A stretch of DNA of 64,000 nt from Pilaira anomala (Eukaryota; Mucoromycota; Mucoromycetes; Mucorales; Mucoraceae). The stretch is from assembly GCA_025716855.1 (NCBI GenBank), contig JAIXMQ010000003.1:372001-436000 (forward strand), in the 5' to 3' direction. Under the pieces are notes generated by a model. The model saw only the letters and a list, made by a program, of their open reading frames with translations, searched no databases and was not told the origin of the DNA. Within the stretch, counting starts at the first letter, position 1; each line of letters begins with the position of its first letter. The position numbers and the translations under genes are program-made. Below are positions 24,338 through 35,166 of the stretch, piece by piece.

Positions 24338-25386
24338 TTACATCACTTCAATAATATTTTGGATTAATGTTCTACATTCCATTAACAATTTAATGCCTGT
24401 ATGAACTTGAGAATTTGGTATCTAAATGAAAACAAATGAATCAAGTTAATCGTTTGTTTTATATACATACATATATATATATTACCTTGACATCGTTCAA
24501 TTCGTTTAATATGTTTATAAGCTCTTGTTTTTCTTTTCCTAATTATTTTGTTACTTTAGATGGTTATCCTTTTCCTTCTTTTTTTAGACCCTACCTAAAT
24601 CCCCTCTTCCTCCTTCGGTTATAATATCTATTCTGTCCATACATGATGAAATCTGCTTACATAGATCATCCAACACATTTTGACTGTTTTCTTCTTCTCG
24701 TTTTTGTAACTCTTGAAATTCCAATTCTTGTAATACTTGTCGAGCCATATTTAATTCGGTCTAAAAAAAAAAATAAAGGTTATAAGCCCATTCTACATAC
24801 ATTTAAAATAGTATAACTACCTCGGCAGTATCTTTTAATTTCTTGTATTGTTGTTCCATTTCCCAATTCAAATGTTGATACTGAAGTAATTTTGCATATA
24901 AAGCTATTGATATCGTATCATCACCCTCATCAGTTGTTTCAGGTGGAATTGGACCAGATAACTATACAGAACAAAAAAAAAAAAAAAAAGGTTAAAAAAG
25001 TGTCACAAGAAAGAATTCTATTTCCTGTATCTTACACTATTTGATGAAACTGATCTTTTAAACCTTTTATGACGATTTTGATTATCTGGAAGGCCACTTA
25101 ATGAAGCTCTTTTGAAACTAGAGGTGGTAGAACGAGAGTATCCAGGTAAACCAATATCTGACCGACGTTTTAATTCAGCTTCTATTGTTTTTATTATTAT
25201 GAGACTCAATGAGTAAAAAAAAAAAACTGACACACACGTAACGAAATATCTTTACCTGCAATAGAACTATATTTCTAAATGTCAATGTTTTATTTAATTT
25301 TATTGCGTTTTTTTTTTTTACCTTTTCTGTAGTCTTTCAATAGCATCAGCTCGTTCACGAACAGACTTGTTTTTATGTGTATCCAT
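24338..25386 (-). CDS. Small coiled-coil protein, seven exons, unknown function
   Basis: Spliced model, complement of 24338-24421, 24486-24538, 24595-24760, 24821-24961, 25036-25181, 25256-25266 and 25322-25386 (666 nt, 221 aa). All junctions are GT-AG and the frame closes exactly. Exon 2 is an 11-nt microexon; joining exons 1 and 3 directly gives a stop. The N-terminus (MDTHKNKSVRERADAIERL) is charged. Residues about 30-75 are basic and Ser-rich with RRSDIGLPGYSRS. Residues about 90-150 form a helix (LLQYQHLNWEMEQQYKKLK), followed by MARQVLQELEFQELQKREE and a last helix ending in MECRTLIQNIIEVM. I do not recognise the family. The size and helical layout would suit a kinetochore, spindle-pole or vesicle-tethering subunit, but that is only a guess. 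The gene shares a 0.4 kb head-to-head promoter with the PPR gene. Confidence 0.72.
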
Positions 25387-25800
25387 AACAAATAAAGTTA
25401 AATAAGAAGGGTTTTGCAGGAAAAGGTTGAATGAAATAGAGACACACAACCTAGCCGTGACGGTGGAGTAGTGACTGCATTGAATCAAGGAACCGAAAAA
25501 AAAAAAAAAAAAAAAAACGAAAAAATGACAGCTCGATTAAAACGCATGATACAAATTAGAGAATTCATACTTGAATAATACCATCAGTGTACATCTTTAA
25601 TAAATGATTGCATATAGTGTACTCTTTCTTTACTTCTTCTTTTTTTTTTTTTTAAAAAATAAAATATCATTTTTTTTTTTTTTTTTTTTACTTTTTTTTT
25701 TTCTTTGAAAGTCCACTTTTTTTCTGGGCCGCACCCTAGCTATTTTTACTCCCCTAGTTTTTTTTTTCTTCCTTCTATTTTACCTTTTTTGATAATAGAA
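25387..25800. promoter_or_regulatory. Bidirectional intergenic promoter region
   Basis: A 414-bp interval between the divergent coiled-coil (-) and PPR (+) genes. It is rich in A and T runs (25497-25516, 25638-25651, 25669-25689). No named element was recognised. Confidence 0.4.
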
Positions 25801-26335
25801 ATGAATAGACTTGTACTTGCTAAAGCTCTTTCAAGTCCTTTAAGACAGGCAGGAAAACAATGGACACCAAGTAAGGCAATGGTACTTTCAATATTTCCTT
25901 TTCTAATCAGTTTTTACTTTTAGAGTCTGTCCGTTTTAACTCAACTGCTACTACTACTACTACAACAACAACATCTGTCATTGAAAAGCCAGTAAAGAAA
26001 ATGGTGACACATACACACCCTACTGCACCACTTTCTAGCTTTAACCATGCTTTAATTACTCAAATCCGTACTCGTGGCGCACCTAAACGTGTATTAGAAA
26101 ACGTATTAAAGCTTGTAGACGAAATCAAGAAACAAAATCTTCGTTTAGATAAGACTTCTTATAACGCTCTTTTAAGTGCTTATAGTCGTGCAAAAGAATA
26201 TAATTCTATGATGAATACATTTCAAGAAATGAAGGAAGAGAACATTGAACCTACTTTTGACAGTTATAATATTATTTTCGAGGTATATATATATATATAT
26301 ATATATCTATAAATGTATGTGAAATAGGATAATTG

Positions 26336-26390
<55 letters not shown>

Positions 26391-27568
26391 AGGCACTTGT
26401 AGAAAATGCCAATGTTGGAACATTAACACGAATCAAGTGCGAAATGGAGGAAAAGAATATTCCATTTACTAATCAGACATATTATCATATTATTAAATGT
26501 ATGTGTAAAGCGGACGAACTTGAACTTGCATTAGATACAATGGACGAAATGAAGAGTAAAGGAATTCAACCTACTTTAAACATTTTTGGTACTTTAATTG
26601 AAGCCTGTCTTCGATTATCCGATTCAACTACTGCTTATGATCTTTTAAAACAAGTAGAAGGTGCTGGATTAGCTGTAGAGAGTCAACCTCGTATTTATAT
26701 GGATGTAATGCGAGTTGGTGCTAATAACGATGCAAAAGATATTGTGAATTATTGTTGGGATAAAGCAGTAGGACAACATGCATTGCGTCCTGATGAAGGT
26801 ACTTGTTTAAACGTACTTCGTGTTGCATCCAAGACAGGTGATACGAAATTAGCTACGGATGTCATTCGTCAATTAAGTACAAGTGGATACCCTTACAAAG
26901 AACATTATTTTACTCCCTTGATGGAAGCATTTATTGTTAAAAGTGATTTAAAGAAGGCTTTCAATGTATTGGATATTATGCGTGTCTCTGGTATTCCTCC
27001 TTCTATGCGTGCTACATTACCTATTCGTAAACATTTAGATAGAAATGTTGATGCTATTGATCAAGCATATTATTTATTGGAAGAAATGAAGAAGGAGAAA
27101 AAGACTGTGGATATCTCAGCTTTCAATGTTGTTGTTGCTGCTTGTGCTGATGCAAAAGATATTGAACGTACAGTTGCTACTTATCGTGAAGCTGCCAATT
27201 TAGGTGTCTCTCCTAATGTAGATACTTATAATGCTGTACTTGAAGCATGTGTCCAAACTCGTATGAAGGGTATGGGTGGTGTAGTTGTGCAAGAAATGAA
27301 AAAGGCTGGTATCAACCCTAACCTTGAAACCTATTCCAAGATGGTTTCTCTTGCATGTACAGAAAGAAGTTATGAAGATGCTTTCACTTATCTTGAAGAA
27401 ATGAAGAGTTATGATATCGTTCCTCCTGAGAGTTGTTATGTTCGTTTAGCAGATAAGTTGGCTTATGAAAAGGATCCTCGTTTCCACATGGTATTAGAAG
27501 AAATGGAAACTTTCGGTTATAGAGTCACTGCAAGAATTAGAAATATGTGGAAATCTGAAAAATTCTAA
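25801..27568 (+). CDS. Mitochondrial pentatricopeptide-repeat (PPR) protein
   Basis: Spliced model 25801-25870, 25924-26282 and 26393-27568 (1605 nt, 534 aa). The N-terminus, MNRLVLAKALSSPLRQAGKQ, is basic and free of acidic residues, as in mitochondrial presequences. Tandem 35-residue helical repeats follow. Typical pieces are TSYNALLSAYSRAKEYNSM, EEMKKEKKTVDISAFNVVV, and NVDTYNAVLEACVQT. In this family each repeat contacts RNA, and fungal members act in mitochondrial RNA stability or translation. The particular transcript cannot be predicted. The second intron carries an exceptional T48 tract directly before its acceptor. Confidence 0.87.
26339..26386. repeat. 48-base poly-T tract at an intron 3' end
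   Basis: An unbroken T run ending 4 bases before the AG at 26391-26392 of the PPR gene. It is the longest homopolymer seen in the window and lies where a polypyrimidine tract would be. Confidence 0.9.
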
Positions 27569-28403
27569 AACTAAAATTACAAATATATACATATAAAAAA
27601 AAAAAAAAAAAAAAAAAGAACACGCACATGCACAAAATAAATATTATACATAGATTTTTATAAAAAAGGGCTACCCTGAACTGGAAAAAAAAAGTTTATT
27701 TCGCATAACGCAATGTAAAACTTTACCTGCCCCCTTTATTTATTTTTTGCACAAGGTTTGAACTTTATAATTATAATTCTGTTTTTTTTTTCGATTGCTT
27801 GACAGAAAATACTAATAAATCACTTGTTCAAGTTAAAATATAGTCTCGATCATGACAATTTGAAACATAATTTTATATTTACAATGTGAACAATCAAGAG
27901 TAAAGGTGGTGACTTTTTCCTAAAAAAAAAAAAAAAAGTTTTTCATTAGAAAAAGCTTTATCATTGTACCTAGTTGTTTGTGTAATTTTATGACGTTACT
28001 TTCTAGAAGCTGATATTTGGTTTCCATCAAAACAAAAAGGAGGACCCTAAAAAAAAAAAATATCATGAGATGTTACATTTGTTTGTTGTTATTGAATGAC
28101 TAAAATTATGTTTCAAATAAAGTTGTTTTATTGATTTTTTTAATAAGATATATTTTAATACTGATAATAATGATAATGATAAGTAGGATTTTTTTTTTTT
28201 TTTTTTTTTTTTTGCTGGTTATTTTTTTTTTTAAAAAAAAGGGATGAAATGAATATTATAATTTTTTAAAAAAAAAACAAAAACGACTGTACAAATGACT
28301 GAATATATATAATGCAAATAAAGAAAAGAGGAAGAATGTATACAAAAAAAAAAAAAAAAAGGGTGGATAATAATAATAATAAAAAAAAAAAAAAAAAGAT
28401 GAT
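27569..28403. other. Intergenic region between convergent genes
   Basis: About 0.8 kb between the 3' ends of the PPR (+) and Ste12-like (-) genes. Mostly A/T runs (27597-27617, 28191-28213, 28343-28360) and no supportable gene; 3' UTRs of both genes are expected here. Confidence 0.5.
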
Positions 28404-30527
28404 TTAATGTTGAAGTAAAGCATCGTTTGGTGTCATAGTTGGGCTTTGAGTATAATAATGGTGCGGATAAAAGTCAATTGAACCCAAGATAGGACTATTT
28501 GCAGCAGTTGTCACGGTACTATTACTTGATCTGGTAGCCACAAAAGAAGGAGATGTTAAGCAGGAAGCATCAATAGCAAATGCTTGATGATGATGATGAT
28601 GATGTAAATAATAATTATTTGTGGTTAATTCTGGATAATATTGATTAATCGTTATATCTTCTACATCATAAGTAGGTCGTGTCATTGGTGCACAATATTG
28701 ATTCCAATCTACTCTTCTTTGCCAATCACTTGCTGATTCTTCTTCCCAGTATTGATTTTGTTGTGGTAATAACTCTTCTACCATCATCATTGTCGTATCA
28801 TTCATTTGTTGTTGTTGTTGAGAGAGGTCATAAAATATATCGACTTCTTCAAGTTTAACTGTAGCTGGTCGTGTATAAATGGGTGATGAATCACATGATG
28901 ATGCTGCAGAAGAAGCAGAAGTGGTAGAAATAGATAATTCAGGTACAACTAATTGAGTATAGGCTGATTCCATTTTAAGATATTCGGCTGATGCAGTAGC
29001 GGTAGTAATTGCATTTGCAGTAGTGCTGTTGTGTGATCCATACATGATTTTAGTATTTAATGATACTTTATTCTTTTTATGACGATACTGTCTACGAGGT
29101 GAGTTGAGATGACGACGCAATGGTGCATTAGACATTGTTCTTCTTACTGTATTCGCACCTTGTTCCACGGACCGAGAATAAGATCTATTGTTGTTATTGT
29201 TACCACGACGTCTTGAAGATGGTTTAGACGTAAAATGACAATCGGAATCACTCTCCTTTTTAAAATCATAAGAGGATGAAGATGAAGAAGAGGAATGATC
29301 ATCACCGTCGCTACCTTCATGATGAGTATGCTTTGGCGTACGAATACGTTGATGAGTCTTTTTATGTTGAGCCAAGTTATCGGATCTTGAAAACCTTTTA
29401 CCACATAAGTCACACAAGTAAGGACGTTCCATTGTATGAGTTCTTAAGTGACGCTTCATATGTTCTAATCGTTTGAAAAGTTTCCCACAAGTAGATAAAG
29501 GACAGTTAAAGAAGCGGTTTGAAGGACTATTGATCATATTAGAATCATCATCAGTATTTGTATTGGACGAATTTGAAGCGTCCGAATTCCAAATGTTCAT
29601 AGGATCATTTGTATTAGTTGAATTATTAAAGTTCTTTTTCTTATTGTTATAGTGTAAAGTATCAGCTAATAAAGGTGTTTGTTGTTGTTGTTGTTGTTGT
29701 TGTTGCTGTTGTTGTTGAAGTCTTTGTTGAGTTACACGACGCCTACGCTGTTTATATGTTGGAGAACCTTCAAATAATGAGAATTGACCAAAAATGGCTG
29801 AGGAAGCTTTTTGAAGATCACCTTCACGTGATGAAACATGATGTTCAGAAATAATCGTACTTGTAGGAGGACTGTCAGAGATGATACTACTACAATCAGA
29901 AGAGACACTATAACTAATAGAAGATTGATCTCTACTATTTTGTAAATAAAATGAATCTAAATTCATTTCGGATAACATTGATTTACGAAAATCATCAAAC
30001 ATGGCTTGTGTTGTATCAAGAGAAATAGTGACTGCAGGGTGTGCAACAGATACCGAAGTAGGATAGATGCCTAATTTTTCGCGTTTCAAGTCTCTTTCTA
30101 AAGCGTCTAAAAATAGCCTATCATGAGGGACAGAATACCAGAAAAAGACCTTTTGTTTCTTTTGAGTTCGGATACAATTGTTTTTGAATAATAAATCAAG
30201 AAAGGGTGATTTAGGTTCTTCAAGTATAGCATCTGTACCAGGTTTTAAGTTTCGAAGGTCACTAAAGATACCTTCTTCAAATTTCTTGAAGTTTTGAACT
30301 GGTCTACCAAAAGCATGAAATCTGAATACAAGACATCGAACAATATCTGTTCCTGATATATAGAATGCATCATTCCATTTAACACATGTAATACTTTCTC
30401 CTGTAGTTGATAGCATATGTTGCTTAATAACTTCTTGTTGACCATCTGGCGCACTCACCAAAAATGATTTAAGTTGATCAATCATTTCAAGTCTTGCTTT
30501 TATATTTTCTTCGCTAGGAGTTGTCAT
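28404..30527 (-). CDS. STE12-like: Ste12-like transcription factor with two C2H2 zinc fingers
   Basis: Single exon, 707 aa. Residues about 10-175 form the STE domain (homeodomain-like DNA binding) with [39 protein letters not shown] and [20 protein letters not shown] poly-Gln tract lies near residue 275. Two C2H2 fingers at about 338-392 read [19 protein letters not shown] and [17 protein letters not shown]. The STE plus C2H2 layout is that of filamentous-fungal and basidiomycete Ste12, whereas yeast Ste12 lacks the fingers. In that family the protein is the MAPK-controlled regulator of mating, filamentation and infection structures. The C-terminal half is Ser/Asn/His-rich and likely disordered. 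The ATG at 30527 is the only start that includes the whole STE domain. Confidence 0.92.
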   Translation of the reverse strand: MTTPSEENIKARLEMIDQLKSFLVSAPDGQQEVIKQHMLSTTGESITCVKWNDAFYISGTDIVRCLVFRFHAFGRPVQNFKKFEEGIFSDLRNLKPGTDAILEEPKSPFLDLLFKNNCIRTQKKQKVFFWYSVPHDRLFLDALERDLKREKLGIYPTSVSVAHPAVTISLDTTQAMFDDFRKSMLSEMNLDSFYLQNSRDQSSISYSVSSDCSSIISDSPPTSTIISEHHVSSREGDLQKASSAIFGQFSLFEGSPTYKQRRRRVTQQRLQQQQQQQQQQQQQTPLLADTLHYNNKKKNFNNSTNTNDPMNIWNSDASNSSNTNTDDDSNMINSPSNRFFNCPLSTCGKLFKRLEHMKRHLRTHTMERPYLCDLCGKRFSRSDNLAQHKKTHQRIRTPKHTHHEGSDGDDHSSSSSSSSYDFKKESDSDCHFTSKPSSRRRGNNNNNRSYSRSVEQGANTVRRTMSNAPLRRHLNSPRRQYRHKKNKVSLNTKIMYGSHNSTTANAITTATASAEYLKMESAYTQLVVPELSISTTSASSAASSCDSSPIYTRPATVKLEEVDIFYDLSQQQQQMNDTTMMMVEELLPQQNQYWEEESASDWQRRVDWNQYCAPMTRPTYDVEDITINQYYPELTTNNYYLHHHHHHQAFAIDASCLTSPSFVATRSSNSTVTTAANSPILGSIDFYPHHYYTQSPTMTPNDALLQH

Positions 30528-30859
30528 ATATATATATATATTTAAAGTTTATAAAATTGTGAAAGAGGGAAAGAAAAAAAAAAAAAAAAAGGGATGAAAA
30601 GAAAAGAAAATTTTGTTGCATATATACTGTTGTTATGAAAAAAATAATCACGGGGTTCAAGTGCAAATAATCAATAAATGGGTTTTCCGAGAAAGTTTGT
30701 TTATTGTTTACATTATCAATGTTGTAATACAGTATCAGGTTTTAGCCCAATCAAATGACGCACGAGCCGGAAATAACTTATGAAAAAGAGAAATAAAAAG
30801 AGCTTCTTTTGTGCTTTTTTTTTTTTTTTTTTTTTCTTTAAAAAGTAAACAAAAAAATA
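30528..30859. promoter_or_regulatory. Bidirectional promoter of Ste12-like and fasciclin genes
   Basis: A 332-bp head-to-head interval. A CCAAT box (agcccaatcaaatgacgc) lies around 30745-30762. It is followed by gacgcacgag and, close to the fasciclin start, by a T run (30818-30835). Nothing else was recognised. Confidence 0.45.
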
Positions 30860-31405
30860 ATGCGATTTTTCATATTACCATCTTTATTATTCTATTACTT
30901 TTCTTTTATCGTTGTGGTGATGGGAGAAAGATTTCTTTATGAACCAAATGCTCCAGATTATAAAGCATCTTTTGCAAGTCAATCCTTATTTGATAAATTA
31001 GCACCAGATTCATCACTTTCTACATTTATGGACGTTTTAACCCAAGAAAAAGATATATTTGAATTATTAAATAACACAAACAATCAACACAATCAACAGT
31101 TTACTGTATTTTGTCCTGTGAATTCTGCATTCCGTAATGAACTAGATGTCTATACTCGAGCTCATTTAGAAGAATTTCTAAAGAACCATATTGTTCCCAA
31201 TAACAAGATTGACCCAGAAGCTTTAAAACATATTCATTCTCCTTTAAAGACTTTATTACCAGGTCAAACTATAAAAGTAAAGCATCACTTATTATCTCAA
31301 AAGACGATATTAAATGAACATGCTATGGTTGATACAAAACATTCTGTTCAAGCCGTCAACGGTATTGCTTATAAAATTGATCATTTATTAAGACCTGCTA
31401 AATAA
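30860..31405 (+). CDS. Secreted protein with one fasciclin (FAS1) domain
   Basis: Single exon, 181 aa. A hydrophobic N-terminus (MRFFILPSLLFYYFSFIVVV) acts as signal peptide or anchor. One FAS1 domain covers about residues 45-178, with the H1 and H2-like blocks QFTVFCPVNSAFRNEL and HAMVDTKHSVQAVNGIAYKID. FAS1 proteins are extracellular or membrane-attached adhesion molecules; fungal ones are found at the cell surface or vacuole. No GPI signal is visible at the C-terminus, so a soluble secreted or N-terminally anchored form is likely. The ATG at 30860 is preceded by an A-rich leader. Confidence 0.87.
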   Translation: MRFFILPSLLFYYFSFIVVVMGERFLYEPNAPDYKASFASQSLFDKLAPDSSLSTFMDVLTQEKDIFELLNNTNNQHNQQFTVFCPVNSAFRNELDVYTRAHLEEFLKNHIVPNNKIDPEALKHIHSPLKTLLPGQTIKVKHHLLSQKTILNEHAMVDTKHSVQAVNGIAYKIDHLLRPAK

Positions 31406-31666
31406 TAAAAAAGTGATTCATGCTATTTCTGCCGAAATAAAGTGAGGTTACCATAAACATGTGATGTTTTTTCTTTTACATTGCATTGTGTGTGTGCGTT
31501 TTTAAACTTTTTTTTTTGTTTTTTTTTTTTTTGTTTTAAAAAAATTTAAACTACTCAATATTTTCCCATATTTTTTTTAAAAGTCAGTTATCGCTCGCAG
31601 AGCATGTAATTGATGTGCAAAAGGCGCAACATAGTATATCCTCCTTCTACGTGCTAATCTCTAAGA

Positions 31667-32266
31667 ATGGTATGTGATCAATTTCTCAACATCAACAGCA
31701 ACGTGTAGATCATTATGGATGGATGGATGGATAAAATATATCGACCAGCTTTTATTTTTTTTTTTTGGATTTTTTTATTCTTTTTTTTTTTTTATATAAA
31801 AAAAAAAGGAACATGTTGCAGTTGATGAATAGAGAAACACAATGAAATTTCAATTGAAACCAATTCTTACTTTAAAATTTGTCATTCTTTATTTTTTTTT
31901 TCTTTTATTAGTCTAAGGGTACAAGTTCATTCGGTAAGCGTCACACCAAGACTCACACCTTGTGTCGTCGTTGTGGTAACCGTGCTTTCCACAAGCAAAA
32001 GAAAACCTGTGCTCAATGTGGTTATCCTGCTGCCAAGATCAGATCTTGTAAGTTATAAAAAAAAAAGCTTTGGAATTATAATTTATATTAATTATTGTAT
32101 GTGTGTGCCTGTGTCTATAGTCAACTGGTCTGAAAAGGGTCAACGCAGAAAGACCACCGGTACTGGTCGCATGGCTCACTTGAAGGATGTTCAACGTCGT
32201 TTCAAGAACGGTTTCCGTGAGGGTACTCAAGCCAAGAAGGTCACCAAGGCTACCACCACTGCTTAA
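31667..32266 (+). CDS. RPL37: 60S ribosomal protein L37 (eL37)
   Basis: Spliced model 31667-31669, 31912-32047 and 32121-32266 (285 nt, 94 aa). Exon 1 is only the ATG, followed by a GTATGT donor and a 242-nt intron; other family members have 88-97 aa. The sequence after Met starts [18 protein letters not shown]. The four zinc ligands are present in CRRCGNRAF and CAQCGYP, followed by the family block [19 protein letters not shown]. It is a zinc-ribbon protein of the large ribosomal subunit. An intron directly after the start codon is common in fungal ribosomal protein genes and often linked to regulation. Confidence 0.93.
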
Positions 32267-32560
32267 ACAAAATTAAAATAGTTCGACATTTTTAAAAATT
32301 GTTTTTGACATGAATACAAGTTCAGACTTCAAATTTTAACAGCCTCTTTTTGTTTGTTTTTTATTTTTATTACGATATTATGGTTATTATTAAAGAAGAA
32401 AAAAGAAGAGTAGAGAAAAGGGGGTAGATTTGAGGAATTGAATGTCAAACTCAAATTAATGAAAAAAAAAAATATGTATATTTATAATGCTGATACAAAA
32501 AAGGTAGAATGAGTGAGTGTGTATGCGTGTGTGTGTGTGTGTCTGCTTGCATGTATCTTG

Positions 32561-33988
32561 TTATAATATACCAGAATCTTTCAAGTGATTTTCAATGATT
32601 GTTTTTTTAATTGCATTAAAAACATGAGTAATCTATAAAGGAGAATATATGAATAATTTGCATTTATTTACAGACAGATTAAAACTTACATTTGATGTAT
32701 CAGTTGCTTGAGTTATACTATAAATTTGTCATGTTAGTTTGAAAATATAATACATGCATTAAAAAAAAAAGGATGAACTTACTGTGGATAAATACTAAGT
32801 TTTGCTCGATTTGTTTGGTTAAATCTCCATAAAATGTATTTGACAGATTTATTTAAATCCGTTCCACCTCCATAATCAGGAAAGAACTTTTCCAACGGTA
32901 TTTTTTTAATCTTTAGTCGAAATATATCAATTTTGTTTAAAAATAAAATAATAGTTGTTCTTAAGAACCATCGACTATTAATGACAGATTCAAACAAAAC
33001 TAAACTTTCCATCATTCGGTTTTGTCGAGATTCTTCTAGTAAAACTTGATCGTATTCTGATAATGAAACACAAAATATAATAGATTGCACTGCTTCGAAA
33101 CAGTGAATCCACTTTTTTCGCTCTGATCTTTGACCACCTACATCAAACATGCTACACAAAATAGTTATTAATGCACATGCAATGATTATTTATGTTTATT
33201 TATAAAAAAAATATCTTACTGTATACTAGTTTCTTTAATCATAAATCTTGTTTCTACAATACCAGTAGTCTTTGATCTGGCCCGTAGTACATCTTGTGGA
33301 CTTGGTACATAATCTGCTTGACCAATACGTTTAATATCATCAAAAAAGCTATAATATGTACATACATATAATATTAGTAAATAAATAAATAAAATTAAAA
33401 TTTTACTTACTAGGAAGCTGAATCCATCAAGTAAAATTCTGTTGAATTTTCAAGTAATAATAAAGCGACTGCAGGGTCATGCCAGACAGAAATGACAGCA
33501 TCAATAACGAGAGGGTCAATATTTTCCTGTAATCGATATTCTTTTATCCTTTGAGCTTCATATTCAATTTTTTCGTTTGCAAGTTGATATTCAAATTGAC
33601 TTAGAGCGTTTACGATGGCTTGTGCTGATTGAATTAAATTTTTATAAACTGTAATTCTCCAGTTAAGGAGTTCTTCTTTTGTATAACCATTTTGATGAAT
33701 AATCTTCATTTGTTTAAAGATCTTTTAATAATTGTTAGTACTCACAGTGTATATAATTTTTTGTTTTTTTTTTATATTTACCGTTGATTTCCCACTCTCA
33801 CCACTTCCTAAATATTTATAAAACAAGTTATTAAAGCGTGTCTTTTTTTTTGTAAATTTATCAAATATACCCAATAATAAAATCTTAAATTCTTTTTTCA
33901 TCTTTTTTCCTTCTTCTTCTATTGTACGATCAATACTAAAACTGTGTGATTTTTCTGTTCTTTCTTCATTGGATATACAAACTCCCAT
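32561..33988 (-). CDS. Heterotrimeric G-protein alpha subunit
   Basis: Spliced model, complement of 32561-32632, 32690-32717, 32783-33151, 33220-33348, 33411-33721, 33782-33807 and 33871-33988 (1053 nt, 350 aa), the usual G-alpha length. MGVCIS gives Gly2 for myristoylation and Cys4 for palmitoylation, hence the plasma membrane. The nucleotide-binding motifs are all present: P-loop GSGESGKST at residues 40-48 (across an intron), switch [13 protein letters not shown], switch [22 protein letters not shown], and TQATDTSN near the end. The C-terminus KDSGIL has no cysteine at position -4. The protein therefore lacks the pertussis-toxin site of the Gpa1/Gi-like class, and receptor choice is uncertain. 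It signals from seven-helix receptors for nutrients or pheromones. Confidence 0.93.
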
Positions 33989-34184
33989 TGTTTAAATAAA
34001 TAAATAATAATAATAATAATAATAGTAATAATGCAAATAAGTAGAAAAAAAAAAAAAAAAGAAAAGAAAAGAAGAAAAAGGGGAAATAATAATCAAAATG
34101 TGTATTTATAATAACATAAAATAGGGGTCATGATATACAATTTCGAGTAAAAGGGATTTTATTACATCAAACAAAAGGAGAAAT

Positions 34185-34907
34185 CTATTTCCCCTTTACT
34201 TTTTCAGCATAGTCAGCCCAACTTCCTTTGTAATTTTGAAGACTGTATAAAAAATTAATGATTTGAACTATTCGTATTTTTTATAGAAACTTACTTTTTA
34301 TAACCTAAACTGTAAAGATATTCTGCTGCTTTAGTGCTACGAACTCCAGCTAGACAATAGAGAATCACTTGTGATTCCTTTTTAGGCTTTTCAAATCCAA
34401 ATTGATCTTTAAATTCCTTGTCTGATAATGTCCAAGCATTACCGAATTGACTCTATTTAGATCATTTTAATTTTCTTTTTTGTCACATGCATTGTATGTA
34501 CATATATATATATATTTTTTAGGGTTTTTACCAATGGGACATTTTTGGCAGTAGGAATTGCACCTTGTAAAAGTTCTTTTTCCTCTCTTACATCAATCAA
34601 ATCATAACCCTAAAAAGAAAAAAGAAAAAACATTCAATATACACAATCTTATCTATATATTTTTTATACATCTTTACCAACTTACTTTTCCTTCATTTTT
34701 AATAGTATTTTGAATATCATTAAAATCAACTACTTTAAAAATATCAGAAGCGGGTGCTTGGCTGTTAAAAAAACGCTTTGTATCCTTGACACGAATAAAG
34801 TTATTGCTCAAAACAGCACTAGCGCGAAGTACTGGTACTGAGGTTCTTTGTAAGCTCAAGCGCGTGGAATGCGAAAGTACTTGTAGCAAAATTCTTCGAG
34901 ATGACAT
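34185..34907 (-). CDS. Mitochondrial single-domain rhodanese (thiosulfate sulfurtransferase)
   Basis: Spliced model, complement of 34185-34242, 34295-34452, 34532-34609 and 34686-34907 (516 nt, 171 aa). An Arg/Ser-rich presequence (MSSRRILLQVLSHSTRLSLQ) points to mitochondria. One rhodanese domain covers about residues 62-171: YDLIDVREEKELLQGAIPTA, the active loop with Cys133 (LYCLAGVRSTKAAEYL), and YKGSWADYAEK at the end. It resembles yeast Rdl1/Rdl2 and animal TSTD1/TSTD3 proteins, which move sulfane sulfur from thiosulfate or persulfides. The catalytic Cys is present. Confidence 0.9.
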
Positions 34908-35166
34908 TTATTCTTTTTGTGTGGGTAAAAAAAAAAAGAAAAAAGGACGCGGAAATCACTTTACCCTATCTCAAAAAAATAAAAAAAAACACATCGGACG
35001 GTATATTTTAAGCTGGGAAACAATGCACTGAAGCGGTTACACTTTTTCTAAAAATTGAAAATAATTGAAAAAGGGATAAATCCTCCCATCAATCCCCTAC
35101 CCTTGTTTTATTTAGACTGTTTATTTTAAATTATTTTTCTTTTCCCTTTAAAATAAAATAATTATA

